From: Nitrosopumilus sp.
GTDB taxonomy: Archaea; Thermoproteota; Nitrososphaeria; Nitrososphaerales; Nitrosopumilaceae
Direction of reading: 5' to 3'
NCBI RefSeq assembly: GCF_025698945.1
Contig: NZ_JAILWM010000002.1
Location: 1 to 64,000, forward strand
DNA: 64,000 bases
Made by a program: the position numbers and the translations under genes. The notes under the pieces were generated by a model. The model was not told where the DNA came from. It did no database searches and saw nothing but the letters and a program-made list of their open reading frames with translations. This document shows, piece after piece, positions 30,329 to 39,401 of this stretch (position 1 is the stretch's first letter; each line of letters starts with the position of its first letter).

Positions 30329-31479
30329 ATAGAGTTCTGATACTAGTAAACATCACAGGTTTAATCATCGGTATTTCTTATGGATTACATGGACCTATAC
30401 TTCCAGTATTTGCAAAAAATGTAGTTGGTGCAACTTATTCTGAACTTGGATTTATCGGATTAGCCAATTTTATTCCATACATGTTCATTCCACTTTTTGT
30501 AGGAGTTCTTCTTGATAGAATCAATAATGGATTCTTACTTGCACTAGGTGTAGCAATCAACTCTGCATCAATTTTTCTTCTATCAATTGCACAATCAGCT
30601 CCTGAAATAATGGGCTTTAGAATAATGACAGGAATTGCACATGCATTCTTTTGGCCTCCATGTGAATCTATAATTTCAAATCAAAGTACAGAAAAAAACA
30701 GAGTCAAAAACATCTCTTGGTTTACAATGTTTTTTGTAATGGGATTCATGGTAGGACCATTATTAGGCACAGTATTTCTTGAAGGACTGGACATCACATA
30801 TAGAATTCTATTTCAGATTACGGCATTTATTCTTGCAACAGCAATAATTACAGCATTACTAGTCTCAAGAAAAAGAGTCAGAATTCATCATGATAGAATT
30901 TCGTTTTCATCAATAAAAGAAATGAAGAAATTTCCAGAAGTCATAGTTTTGTTGATTTTTTGTACATCATCATTTGGAATAATTCTGACTATCTATCCTG
31001 CATTCTTAAATGACAATGGAATGAGTGATACTGATATTTTGCTGTTGTTTTTTGTTTTTGGAATATCACGAGTTGTATCACTTGCGCTTGCAGGAAAATT
31101 AGCTAGAAAAACAAGTCAAACATTGATTGCAGCAACAATTTCAGTTTCGATTGGATTAGTAATCTCTGTTTTTGCCGATTCAATCATTACATTTGGAATA
31201 GCCTTGGTTCTAATGGGATTTGGATTTAGTATATTCTTTCCATTGACATTAGAGATCATTTTGAGTAGGACTTCAAAAGGAATTTCAGGTAAAATTATTG
31301 GAGCATATGAAACAATTTTTGGATTAGGTTGGGCAATTGGTCCAACAATTGGAGGCCCAATTACTCAATCATTTGGAAATCACACTCCATATTTGGTGTT
31401 TGGGGTTATTGGTATTGGAGTTACAATTCTTGCAATATTATCTAGAAGAAAATTAGAACCACAAAGAGTTCTAAATTGA
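30325..31479 (+). CDS. MFS transporter
   Basis: A 384-residue protein with about 12 membrane segments and the helix 2-3 loop LLDRINNGFLLALG. It overlaps the upstream methyltransferase gene (ATGA) and its end overlaps the convergent P-II gene by 9 bp. Substrate unknown; pairing with a quinone-type methyltransferase gives no clear clue. Confidence 0.85.
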   Translation: MNRVLILVNITGLIIGISYGLHGPILPVFAKNVVGATYSELGFIGLANFIPYMFIPLFVGVLLDRINNGFLLALGVAINSASIFLLSIAQSAPEIMGFRIMTGIAHAFFWPPCESIISNQSTEKNRVKNISWFTMFFVMGFMVGPLLGTVFLEGLDITYRILFQITAFILATAIITALLVSRKRVRIHHDRISFSSIKEMKKFPEVIVLLIFCTSSFGIILTIYPAFLNDNGMSDTDILLLFFVFGISRVVSLALAGKLARKTSQTLIAATISVSIGLVISVFADSIITFGIALVLMGFGFSIFFPLTLEIILSRTSKGISGKIIGAYETIFGLGWAIGPTIGGPITQSFGNHTPYLVFGVIGIGVTILAILSRRKLEPQRVLN

Positions 31480-31785
31480 TGTTGTTCCACGCTTTTTAGA
31501 ACAGATATCTAATGCATCACTTACTGCAGTTACAAACACTTTACCGTCTCCCTTGGTTCCAGTGCATGCAACATTAGCAATTGAATCTAAAACATCATCT
31601 AATTTTGGATCATCTACAACGCAAATTATCATATCTCGATTATAGTATTGACCAACTAAAGGAGGATCTTGTTTTCCTTGTCCTTGAACATGATGTATAG
31701 TAACACCACCAACTCCATGTTTTTTGATTGCAGCAACAACCTTGTCTCTTAATCCAGGTTGAATAATTGCTTCAATTTTTTTCAT
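31471..31785 (-). CDS. P-II family signal-transduction protein with short T-loop
   Basis: A 104-residue protein. MKKIEAIIQPGLRDKVVAAIKKHGVGGVTIHHVQG is the P-II N-terminus, and ACTGTKGDGKVFV is the P-II C-terminal signature. The T-loop between them (KQDPPLVGQYYNRD) is shorter than in GlnB/GlnK and lacks the usual uridylylated Tyr context. P-II proteins bind ATP/ADP and 2-oxoglutarate and control nitrogen metabolism. No amtB is adjacent, so the partner is unknown. Confidence 0.88.
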   Translation of the reverse strand: MKKIEAIIQPGLRDKVVAAIKKHGVGGVTIHHVQGQGKQDPPLVGQYYNRDMIICVVDDPKLDDVLDSIANVACTGTKGDGKVFVTAVSDALDICSKKRGTTSI

Positions 31786-31914
31786 AAAATCAGTGTAACG
31801 TGAATTTCTTTAAATCAATAAGTGGATTCTCAGGGATGATTTTCAAAGATGGAATTGAACACTCAGGCATAATCCAAACATTAGGTTTAATTTTAAATTA
31901 GAAAATATCTCATT

Positions 31915-32259
31915 ATGATTGATTATCCATTAAATGTTGGTGGTAGTGAATGGATAATCATAATTTTTGTTGCACTAGTTTTAATTTTGGGAACAGGAAA
32001 ACTTCCAGGGGCTGCAAAAAAACTGGGACAAGCAGTAAACGAATACAACAAAGCAAAAAATGATATCAAAGATCACATGAAGGAAACAACTGAAGAAACG
32101 CCCAAAATTTCAGGTCCTGTTGGTACTGAGCGAGAGAAATTAGAGATCATGGCAAAATCAATTGGAGTCAAAGTTCAAGACAAAACAGATGATGAACTTC
32201 GAGAGATAATCTCATCAAAATTAGGTCAGAAAAAAACAGACAAGCCTGATCAGAATTAA
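31915..32259 (+). CDS. tatA: Twin-arginine translocase component TatA
   Basis: A 114-residue protein. One N-terminal membrane helix (IIIIFVALVLILG) is followed by the FG-like hinge KLPGAAKKLG and an amphipathic helix, then a charged tail: the TatA/TatE plan. The tail is longer than minimal TatA. It forms the pore for exporting folded proteins. tatC is not in this window. The gene ends directly against a convergent methyltransferase gene. Confidence 0.88.
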   Translation: MIDYPLNVGGSEWIIIIFVALVLILGTGKLPGAAKKLGQAVNEYNKAKNDIKDHMKETTEETPKISGPVGTEREKLEIMAKSIGVKVQDKTDDELREIISSKLGQKKTDKPDQN

Positions 32260-33036
32260 CTATTTTGATTTTTTAATGCGATACAAATCTTCATCAAGTC
32301 GTTTTTTTGCAAATTTGTAATAGTCTGGAACAATTTCAAATCCAAGAAAATTTCTTTTGAGAGATTTACTGACTACTGCAACTTGACCAGAACCAAGAAA
32401 TGGATCTAAGACCAAGTCTTTTTTTTCACTAGAATAATGTAGAATTTTTTCAATAATTTCTGAAGGAAGTTTTGTAGGAGTCTTTTCATCGCCTGTCCAG
32501 TATTCTCGTTTTATTTCCCAAACATCTTCTTTATCCCTATAGTGTAGGCTTCTACCATCCTTTGTTTTAGAATCTTTTTTGAATCTAGAATATGGGAAAA
32601 ATTTTCTTTTCTTGTCATCTTTGCATACATAAAGACAATGATAATGAGATGTTACAAATTTGCGTTTAGTTACAACTCCAAATTGATACTTCCAAATAAT
32701 ATGATTTACAGTAGTAAAACCAACATCATTTAGAGCTTGTAAAATATCTTTGAGATTATTCCAACCAGAGAAAACATACATGCTCCCAGAATCTTTTAAA
32801 ATTCTAAAAACTTCACTCATCCATGCAAATGTAAAATCATAGTAATCCTCTGGTTTGATCTCATTATATCCAGAAAGAACTCGTGAAGATGTTCTGTTAT
32901 AATTTGCTTTTTTAGCCTTAAAGTTTATAGCAAAAGGAGGATCAGTAATTACAAGATCTACAAAATTTTTCTTAACTGAATTCATTCCATCAATGCAATT
33001 AACATTGTAAATGTTGTTGATTTGTATTTTTTTCAT
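32260..33036 (-). CDS. DNA methyltransferase (N6-adenine or N4-cytosine), no restriction partner
   Basis: A 258-residue beta-class DNA methyltransferase. The catalytic motif is LVITDPPFAINFK near residue 35, and the SAM motif is LDPFLGSGQVAVVSKSLKRNFLGFE at the C-terminus; this order defines the beta class. A target recognition region lies between (about 120-200). No nuclease gene is near. It is divergent from a DUF1998-type helicase across 92 bp. DPPF occurs in both m6A and m4C enzymes, so the product is undecided. Confidence 0.87.
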   Translation of the reverse strand: MKKIQINNIYNVNCIDGMNSVKKNFVDLVITDPPFAINFKAKKANYNRTSSRVLSGYNEIKPEDYYDFTFAWMSEVFRILKDSGSMYVFSGWNNLKDILQALNDVGFTTVNHIIWKYQFGVVTKRKFVTSHYHCLYVCKDDKKRKFFPYSRFKKDSKTKDGRSLHYRDKEDVWEIKREYWTGDEKTPTKLPSEIIEKILHYSSEKKDLVLDPFLGSGQVAVVSKSLKRNFLGFEIVPDYYKFAKKRLDEDLYRIKKSK

Positions 33037-33128
33037 TTTTAAATTGAAGACTATCCCCTATCTTAATAATGTCATGGGTAAATTGGAGTGATTAAACAAT
33101 AAATCACCTAGAATGACTAATCGATTAG

Positions 33129-35639
33129 ATGAAATTTTCATGTCCAAAGTGCAATTCTAAGATCGAGATTCAAAGAACATTCAATAAAAAAATGCATGTC
33201 TCATGTGTGAAATGTGGAATTGAGGATATTTTAGAATATTCTAAAAACATTGATGAAGTTTTCTTGGAATTTCTCTCAAGATTTGATCAAGGACTAGTTT
33301 CAGAGACTGGAATTTCAGAAGGCCTTCAAGATCAAGGAATTGTCAGAGCAGAAAGTGAAATCAAAAATATGATTGGAAAAAACAATCCAGACAAGATAAC
33401 TGAAGATATTTTGTTTACAAAAAAAGACTATGTATCTGATTACAAAGTTTTGAAAAATCCTGAGCCTAAAATGGGTTCAAAAATAGAAGATTTTGGTTTA
33501 GATGATTCAATTTCAGATTACCTAAAAGAGATAAAAATTGAGCAACTCTATCAATTTCAAGAAGAGTCAATTCAGGAAATATTATTTGGAAAAAATATAG
33601 TAATTGAAGCTCCAACAGCATCAGGAAAAACTGAAGCTTTTTTGATTCCAGTAATTCAAAGAATAAAAAAAGATTCTGTAAATGGAAGTGTTTTTGCAAT
33701 TTTTGTGTATCCAACCAAAGCATTATCAAGAGATCAATATCCTAAAATTCAAAATTTTGCAGAGAAAATCAATGTCAATGTTAAGATTTTTGATGGGGAT
33801 ACAAATCAAATAGATAGAAGAGACATTATTGATAACCCACCTCAGATCCTAGTTACGAATTTTGATGTAATTCATTATCATTTATGGCATCAAACAAAAT
33901 TTTCATCATTGCTTGCATCAACTAGAATCTTAGTTGTGGATGAGGCTCATGTTTATTCAGGAATTTTTGGATCAAATGTTCATTACATAATTAAAAGACT
34001 CAAAAGAATCTGCAATAATAAATTACAATTTGTGGCAGCTTCTGCAACGCTAGATGATGCAAAAGAGTTTTGTCAGAAACTGTTTGGAGAGAAAATGCAA
34101 ATCATTCATGGTTCAGGTAAAAAAGGCCAAACTGACTTTGTGATGTTATTTCCATCTCTGAGAACTCAAAGAGCACTAATGGTTGATTTGACAAAAAAAT
34201 TAACTGAAAAAAATCACAAGACAATGGTTTTTAATAATTCACATCTGAATTCTGAACTTTTGGCAATTCAGGCAAAAAAACAAAAAGTAAACATCAAAGT
34301 TCACAGAGCCGGACTGATGGCAAATTATCGAACATCAGTTGAGAAGCAATTCAAAGAGGACAAACTGCAGGCAATATCATGCACTCCTACGCTTGAATTA
34401 GGCATAGATGTGGGAAATGTGGATTGCGTTATCTCATCTACCATTCCAGTAAATCGACTTGTTCAAAGAATTGGCAGGGCAGCAAGAAAAGGGCAAAGAG
34501 GATATGCATTTTTAGCATTAGGTAATGATCCTATTTCACAATACTACAAAAATCATCCAGATGACTATTTTGAAGACATTGAAAAAACATACATTGATCC
34601 AAAAAACCCCTTTGTAGAAGAATTTCAAGTATTAGCGATGGCATGTGATAGACCAATATCAAAGCACGAGTTAAAAGAACATCAAGAAGTAATTGAGCAT
34701 CACATAATCAAAGAAAATCTTGTAGAAAAAAATAACAGAATTGTTCCTAATTTTGAGAAAATTAATTCACTACTAAATGACTATAGTATTAGAGGAATTG
34801 GAAACTCTGTTGATATTTTCTTAAATGATAGAAAAGTCGGAGACAGGGTATTACCAATTGCCTTAGAAGAATTGCATAAAGATGCAATTTATTTTTTAGC
34901 TGGAATACGTTACAAAGTAAAGGAGTTTGATTATCCTAAAAAAAATCATGCAAAACTAGAGAAAATTCCAAGAGATTATCCTTACTACACCAAATCATTA
35001 ACTGAAGAATGGCCAACAATCGAAACAGTTTATGACAGACGAAAGGCAAGAGGTGTGGAAGTAGCGTTTTGCAAATTACATATACAAAAGAAGGTTTACG
35101 GATATGTCAACATTGAGCTCGGACAAGAGGTCACTCAGGGAGAAAAAGTATTACTTGATGATCCCTTGGAATATGATTTTGTAACAAAGGGAATCGTATT
35201 TCATGCACCAAGACCACTCAAAATTATTGAAGAATCAGAAGATGAAGAGTATACAGAAGCTAGTGGATATCACGCAACAGAACATGTGGTAATTGAGGGG
35301 AGTAACATGATTACAGGTGGAGTTTCACAAGATTTAGGTGGAATTTCACTAGGAACTTCAGGCTTGATTTTCATCTATGATGGTGCAATAGGTGGAAGTG
35401 GTGCAAGTAAAGCACTCTATGACAGATTTGAAAAAGCCCTTGAGCGAAGTATGCATATCGTAAAAGAATGTCCATGTCAAAATGAATCAGGGTGTCCAAG
35501 ATGTACTTTCTCATATAGATGTGGAAATAACAACGAGTATCTACACAAGTATTCATCCTTAGAAATTCTTGAGAGAATCAATAATGGGGAAGAGACAGAA
35601 CTAATAGATCCCTCTGAGGGAGACCGACCATTAGTATAG
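33129..35639 (+). CDS. DEAD/DEAH-box helicase with N-terminal zinc ribbon and C-terminal DUF1998/MZB (Hrq1/YprA-like)
   Basis: An 836-residue superfamily 2 helicase. A zinc ribbon (CPKC and CVKC, residues 4-30) leads. Then Walker A APTASGKTEAF, DEAH box VVDEAHVYSG, SAT, and motif VI QRIGRAARKGQRG. The C-terminus has the four-cysteine MZB module (CPCQN, CPRC, CGNN). This plan matches Hrq1/MrfA-type helicases acting on damaged DNA, and is related to helicase-DUF1998 units in some defence systems. The divergent neighbour is a DNA methyltransferase. Confidence 0.88.
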   Translation: MKFSCPKCNSKIEIQRTFNKKMHVSCVKCGIEDILEYSKNIDEVFLEFLSRFDQGLVSETGISEGLQDQGIVRAESEIKNMIGKNNPDKITEDILFTKKDYVSDYKVLKNPEPKMGSKIEDFGLDDSISDYLKEIKIEQLYQFQEESIQEILFGKNIVIEAPTASGKTEAFLIPVIQRIKKDSVNGSVFAIFVYPTKALSRDQYPKIQNFAEKINVNVKIFDGDTNQIDRRDIIDNPPQILVTNFDVIHYHLWHQTKFSSLLASTRILVVDEAHVYSGIFGSNVHYIIKRLKRICNNKLQFVAASATLDDAKEFCQKLFGEKMQIIHGSGKKGQTDFVMLFPSLRTQRALMVDLTKKLTEKNHKTMVFNNSHLNSELLAIQAKKQKVNIKVHRAGLMANYRTSVEKQFKEDKLQAISCTPTLELGIDVGNVDCVISSTIPVNRLVQRIGRAARKGQRGYAFLALGNDPISQYYKNHPDDYFEDIEKTYIDPKNPFVEEFQVLAMACDRPISKHELKEHQEVIEHHIIKENLVEKNNRIVPNFEKINSLLNDYSIRGIGNSVDIFLNDRKVGDRVLPIALEELHKDAIYFLAGIRYKVKEFDYPKKNHAKLEKIPRDYPYYTKSLTEEWPTIETVYDRRKARGVEVAFCKLHIQKKVYGYVNIELGQEVTQGEKVLLDDPLEYDFVTKGIVFHAPRPLKIIEESEDEEYTEASGYHATEHVVIEGSNMITGGVSQDLGGISLGTSGLIFIYDGAIGGSGASKALYDRFEKALERSMHIVKECPCQNESGCPRCTFSYRCGNNNEYLHKYSSLEILERINNGEETELIDPSEGDRPLV

Positions 35640-35682
35640 AAAAATCAAAATGGGATAAATATGCCACAAGTATAGCAACAAT

Positions 35683-36513
35683 ATGGAAAAAGTGGCTCTA
35701 ATTACAGGAAGTTCTTCAGGAATTGGATTGGAGACTTCGCTTGCATTAGCAAGAGAAGGATATGTAACATTTGCAAGTATGAGGGACACAAAAAAGGCAG
35801 CAGAATTAGAGCATGCTGCAAAAAAAGAAAATCTATCAATTGAAGTTTTAGAATTAGATGTCGATAAAGAAGAATCAATTGTTTCAGCTGTAAAAAAAAT
35901 CAAAACTCAATGTGGGAGACTTGATGTACTAGTTAACAACGCAGGGTATGGTCAGTTTGGATGTACAGAAGATGTGAGTGTTGATGATTTTAGAAAACAG
36001 TTTGAAACAAATTTTTTCAGTATTGTTCGAATCATTCAAGAAGTTGCACCTATTATGAGAGAACAGAACTCAGGAATTATTGTAAACATTAGTTCTGTTG
36101 TTGGAAGACTAGGATTGCCTGGATCTCCGGCTTATATCAGTACAAAATTTGCATTGGAAGGGTTAAGTGAATGTTTAAGATACGAGTTAGGTCAGTTTGG
36201 AATTAAAACCACTCTAATTGAACCCGGGGTGATAAAGACCAACTTTTTTAATTCAATGAAAGTTCCAGAATCAAAAACAGATCCTAAATACAAATCACTT
36301 ACAGAGAACATTTTGGCAGGACTAAAAATGATGGTTGAGATGGGAACACCACCTTCAGAGGTAGCAAAAGTGATTATCAAGGCAATTAATGACAAGGAGA
36401 TTTTGCCAAGATATACTGTTGGGACTGATGCTGCCATGTTTTTGGAAGCAAAAAAGATGAAAACAGACCTAGAATTTGAAAAATACATGAGTAAAGAGCT
36501 TTTTCCCAGCTGA
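35683..36513 (+). CDS. Short-chain dehydrogenase/reductase
   Basis: A 276-residue classical SDR. TGSSSGIG binds the nucleotide, VLVNNAGYG stabilises the fold, and Ser (NISSV), Tyr and Lys (PAYISTK) form the active site. Oxidises or reduces an alcohol or ketone; substrate unknown. It lies between the helicase and topoisomerase IB genes without overlap. Confidence 0.9.
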   Translation: MEKVALITGSSSGIGLETSLALAREGYVTFASMRDTKKAAELEHAAKKENLSIEVLELDVDKEESIVSAVKKIKTQCGRLDVLVNNAGYGQFGCTEDVSVDDFRKQFETNFFSIVRIIQEVAPIMREQNSGIIVNISSVVGRLGLPGSPAYISTKFALEGLSECLRYELGQFGIKTTLIEPGVIKTNFFNSMKVPESKTDPKYKSLTENILAGLKMMVEMGTPPSEVAKVIIKAINDKEILPRYTVGTDAAMFLEAKKMKTDLEFEKYMSKELFPS

Positions 36514-36590
36514 CATCGTACTTGTACGTTAAATTGATATACACATAGAATAGAGTTTTTGTCAAAGTCCTCAATTTTAAAGTGATAAGA

Positions 36591-38252
36591 ATGAAATGGA
36601 AAACTCTGCAACATAATGGAATCTTATTCCCCCCTGAATATGAGGCTCAAGGAATTAAGATAAAGATCAAAGGAGAGACAGTCAATCTTGATCTGAATCA
36701 GGAAGAGATGGTATACCAGTGGGCAAAAAAGAAAGACACTCCATATGCTCAAGATAAAGTATTTCAAAAAAACTTTACAGCAGATTTTGCTAAAACTCTA
36801 GATCCAAAATTTAGAAAAATTTCATACGAAGATATTGATTTTTCAAATGCCTTCAAAATAGTTGACAAGGAAAAAGATCTACGTGAGATGATGACAAAGG
36901 AGGAGAAAAAAGCTCTGGCAGCAAAAAGAAAAGAACTTCGTGAGAAGCTAAAGGCAAAATACGGAGTAGCAATCATGGATGGAAAAGAAGTAGAAGTTGG
37001 AAATTACATGGCAGAGCCTCCAGGAATTTTCATTGGAAGAGGCGAGCATCCACTTAGAGGAAAATGGAAACCACGTGTCACCCCAAAAGATGTAACACTA
37101 AACCTTGGAAAAGAGGCAAAAGTCCCAGAGGGAGATTGGGGAAAAATTATTCACGATAAAGATTCTATGTGGCTTGCCAGCTGGATGGACTTTCTTACTC
37201 AAAAGAGAAAATATGTGTGGCTAGCTGATACTGCAGGATTAAAACAAGATAGAGACAAGGAAAAGTACGAAAAAGCAGTAAAGCTTGCAAAAGAGATTGA
37301 AAAAATCAAAGACAGAATTGTAAAAGATATGAAAAGCAGTGATCCAAAGATTAGCAGGATTGCTACTGCATGTTATTTAATTTATAGAACTGCTATGAGA
37401 GTAGGAGACGAAAAGGATCCTGATGAGGCAGACACAGTTGGTGCTACGACACTACGAAAAGAGCATGTCAAAATTACTTCAAATGCAATTGAGTTTGACT
37501 TTCTAGGTAAAGACAGTGTAAGATGGCAAGAAACAGTAGTTGCTCAAGGACACGATAAACAATTTCAGGAAAATCTAAAAAAATTAATTGAAAAGAAACA
37601 ACCAAAAGATGAGATTTTCGATGGTATTACATCAAGACATGTAAATGCATATTACTCTAGCATTGTCAAGGGATTAACTGCAAAGGTGTTTAGAACATAC
37701 CTTGCAACAAATGTTGTTAAAGACTATCTAGTAAAACATGACGATATCAAATCAAAGACTGCAAATGAGAAATTATATCATGCAAAATTGGCAAATCTTG
37801 AAGCTGCCATAATGTGTAATCATAAAAGAACCATCCCTAAAACATTTGAGCAATCACTAGAAAAGAAGAGAGAGACTCTCAAAAAAGTAGAAAAAGATCA
37901 ACCTTGGAAAAAGACACAGGAGACTCTCAAAAAAGTAGAGGCAACAAATCCAAAGACTGATGCTCAAAAGAAGACCAAAGAGAAAAGAATCAAGACATTA
38001 AATGAGCAAATAAAAAAACAGAAAAAGAAACACAAAGAGAGATTAGAGAAATTAGAATTACAGATTGATTTGTCAGAAAAGACAAAGGATTACAACATTG
38101 GAACATCTCTGAGAAATTACATAGATCCACGAGTTTTCAAAGCATGGACTGATGAAGTGGGTGCAGAATGGGAAAAATTGTACACATCAGCATTACAAAA
38201 GAAATTCCTCTGGGTAAAAAATGAAAATGTCAAATGGCAAGAATTAAAGTAA
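36591..38252 (+). CDS. DNA topoisomerase IB (eukaryote-like)
   Basis: A 553-residue type IB topoisomerase. It begins KWKTLQHNGILFPPEYE, as in the eukaryotic Top1 core, and continues through KYVWLADTAGLKQDRDKEKYE. TAMRVGDEKD holds a catalytic Arg, a Lys-rich coiled-coil linker spans about residues 420-500, and the nucleophilic Tyr is in SLRNYIDPR. It nicks and relaxes supercoils through a 3'-phosphotyrosine. Among archaea this enzyme is a known thaumarchaeal marker. An in-frame GTG at 36582 exists, but ATG 36591 has GTGAT just upstream. Confidence 0.95.
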   Translation: MKWKTLQHNGILFPPEYEAQGIKIKIKGETVNLDLNQEEMVYQWAKKKDTPYAQDKVFQKNFTADFAKTLDPKFRKISYEDIDFSNAFKIVDKEKDLREMMTKEEKKALAAKRKELREKLKAKYGVAIMDGKEVEVGNYMAEPPGIFIGRGEHPLRGKWKPRVTPKDVTLNLGKEAKVPEGDWGKIIHDKDSMWLASWMDFLTQKRKYVWLADTAGLKQDRDKEKYEKAVKLAKEIEKIKDRIVKDMKSSDPKISRIATACYLIYRTAMRVGDEKDPDEADTVGATTLRKEHVKITSNAIEFDFLGKDSVRWQETVVAQGHDKQFQENLKKLIEKKQPKDEIFDGITSRHVNAYYSSIVKGLTAKVFRTYLATNVVKDYLVKHDDIKSKTANEKLYHAKLANLEAAIMCNHKRTIPKTFEQSLEKKRETLKKVEKDQPWKKTQETLKKVEATNPKTDAQKKTKEKRIKTLNEQIKKQKKKHKERLEKLELQIDLSEKTKDYNIGTSLRNYIDPRVFKAWTDEVGAEWEKLYTSALQKKFLWVKNENVKWQELK

Positions 38253-38321
38253 ATTTTTCATTAAAAAGCAAAAAATTATTTTAGAATCATTTAATTTCCC
38301 AAATTTTCAGGCTAATACTAT

Positions 38322-38436
38322 GCCGGGGTAGCTCAGCCTGGTTAGAGTGCCAGTTCAATTGGTAGACTCTAACGGTTCTCCAACTAAGGCAATACTCATA
38401 ATCTGGAGGTCGCGAGTTCGAAACTCGCCCCCGGCA
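38322..38436 (+). tRNA. tRNA with CAT anticodon (elongator Met, or Ile2) containing a 40-nt intron
   Basis: The 7-bp acceptor stem GCCGGGG/CCCCGGC is perfect with discriminator A. D arm GCTC/GAGT, T arm GCGAG-TTCGAAA-CTCGC. Removing 38354-38393 restores a 5-bp anticodon stem CCAGA/TCTGG and loop CTCATAA, giving a 75-nt tRNA with anticodon CAT. It resembles archaeal elongator tRNA-Met; tRNA-Ile2, whose C34 is modified, has the same anticodon. No 3' CCA is encoded. The region downstream holds degenerate sequence and repeats. Confidence 0.92.
38354..38393 (+). other. Non-canonical tRNA intron (position 30/31) with bulge-helix-bulge
   Basis: The precursor folds into a standard splicing motif. 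Central helix TGCC (38348-38351) pairs with GGCA (38388-38391). Bulges AG|T (38352-38354) and AT|A (38392-38394) are each 3 nt and cleaved after the second base. GAG/CTC forms the outer helix, and TTGG/CCAA (38359-38362/38380-38383) closes the intron. Only these boundaries restore the mature stem. The intron is at tRNA position 30/31, not the common 37/38. Confidence 0.88.
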
Positions 38437-38502
38437 CACATAATTTAGTTACAAGCTCAGTACCACACGCTCATAACTATGCAGAACTAGGCAGTTTTTG
38501 GA

Positions 38503-38539
38503 GAGTATCAAACTAAAACATAAAACCGCAGTGGAGTTC
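38503..38539. repeat. Dispersed intergenic repeat, copy A
   Basis: GAGTATCAAACTA followed by ACCGCAGTGGAGTT, separated by a short A-rich stretch. The same two blocks, with few changes and no A-rich insert, occur at 45774-45802. Downstream CCGC and GCGG can form a hairpin. It lies in the 300-bp gap after the tRNA. Confidence 0.5.
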
Positions 38540-38593
38540 AACTTCGCGGGGGATTCGTATACCATTTTGGGATCAAAATAAGACGCAAATAGG

Positions 38594-38749
38594 TTAAAGA
38601 CAAGTGCCTACTGGAGGATTACCAGAAATTGTTTCAATAATTGTTCCATGACATGTATTGTTAATTGATCCAGAAGTATTGTTGAAAATACCTAAAGTAT
38701 CTAGCTTTGTCAAACATACTTGCGCACAAAAATTGAAAAAGTATCTAAT
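38594..38749 (-). pseudogene. Degenerate open frame continuing past the DUF151 gene stop
   Basis: Fifty-one codons stay open in the frame of the DUF151 gene immediately after its TAG, ending TAA at 38594. The reading contains several Cys and Thr/Asn-rich stretches (for example NNTSGSINNTCHGT and GNPPVGTCL), which look like the end of an exported protein and not random DNA. There is no good start codon. A fossil C-terminal fragment is my best reading; chance openness is possible. Confidence 0.35.
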
Positions 38750-39199
38750 CTATTCTAGTTCTTCATTTGATTCTGAATCGTTGTTACTTTGAATTTTTTT
38801 TAGCATTGATTTTCTTACAAGAATTGGGATGTTATAGTATGTTGCTAATGCTATGGCATCAGAGGCCCTGAAATTTCTAAACACCATGTCTTTTTTTCCA
38901 GTAAAATACAGATTTGCTCTAAAGACTCCTCCACTTTCATAGATTTTTACCTTGACTAAAAGAATCTCATTTTCCTCACAAATTTGCTCAATAAGGCGAT
39001 AGACAGTTGGAGGGTCTTCACGCTTTCCATCCATAAAACCTGAAATGATACTTGCTACTTCAGATGAAAAACCAGACATAAGAAACTCTACTTTTTCATC
39101 TTTGAAGAGAACTGCACCTGTAAGTGGATCTAAAATTCCAATTTGATCTATCTTGACTGTCTCATAGTCTGTGTCAATTTCATCAATTTTCATTGGCAA
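38750..39199 (-). CDS. Bifunctional-nuclease domain protein (DUF151)
   Basis: A 149-residue protein. VGILDPLTGAVLF, then GRE/KRED-type turn, VYRLIEQICEENEILLVKVKIYE, and RASDAIALATYYNIPILV are typical of the DUF151/BNS fold, linked in plants and bacteria to DNase/RNase activity. Its start overlaps the preceding 72-residue gene by 17 bp, so the two form an operon. A second in-frame ATG two codons in is an alternative start. Confidence 0.85.
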   Translation of the reverse strand: MPMKIDEIDTDYETVKIDQIGILDPLTGAVLFKDEKVEFLMSGFSSEVASIISGFMDGKREDPPTVYRLIEQICEENEILLVKVKIYESGGVFRANLYFTGKKDMVFRNFRASDAIALATYYNIPILVRKSMLKKIQSNNDSESNEELE

Positions 39200-39401
39200 T
39201 ATTCATCACTTTTTTGATTTTTTCATCCTCTTCTAGCATTACTTTTTCAAATTTTTCTCGCAGTACATCACATTTTGCCTGCTTTTCACCTTCATCCATT
39301 TTTGAGAATCGTATGGCTCTAATTTCATTAACAAGTGCAGAAACTATTTCATTTGTTTCATACATGATAGCATCAATTTGTTTTTGTGATTTGGGATCCA
39401 T
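39183..39401 (-). CDS. Small helical protein upstream of DUF151 nuclease
   Basis: A 72-residue, highly charged, probably all-helical protein (EKQAKCDVLREKFEKVMLEEDEKIKKV). I do not recognise the family. It overlaps the DUF151 start by 17 bp and shares its direction, so it may be a partner. A near-palindrome around a TATA-like TTTAAA (39421-39447) lies upstream. Confidence 0.7.
   Translation of the reverse strand: MDPKSQKQIDAIMYETNEIVSALVNEIRAIRFSKMDEGEKQAKCDVLREKFEKVMLEEDEKIKKVMNIANEN

Noticed and set aside
38322-38436. Reading the tRNA as a class II (Leu/Ser) tRNA with a long variable arm
   Set aside because: The loop would lack T33 and the long arm would not pair; the CAT tRNA with intron explains every stem.
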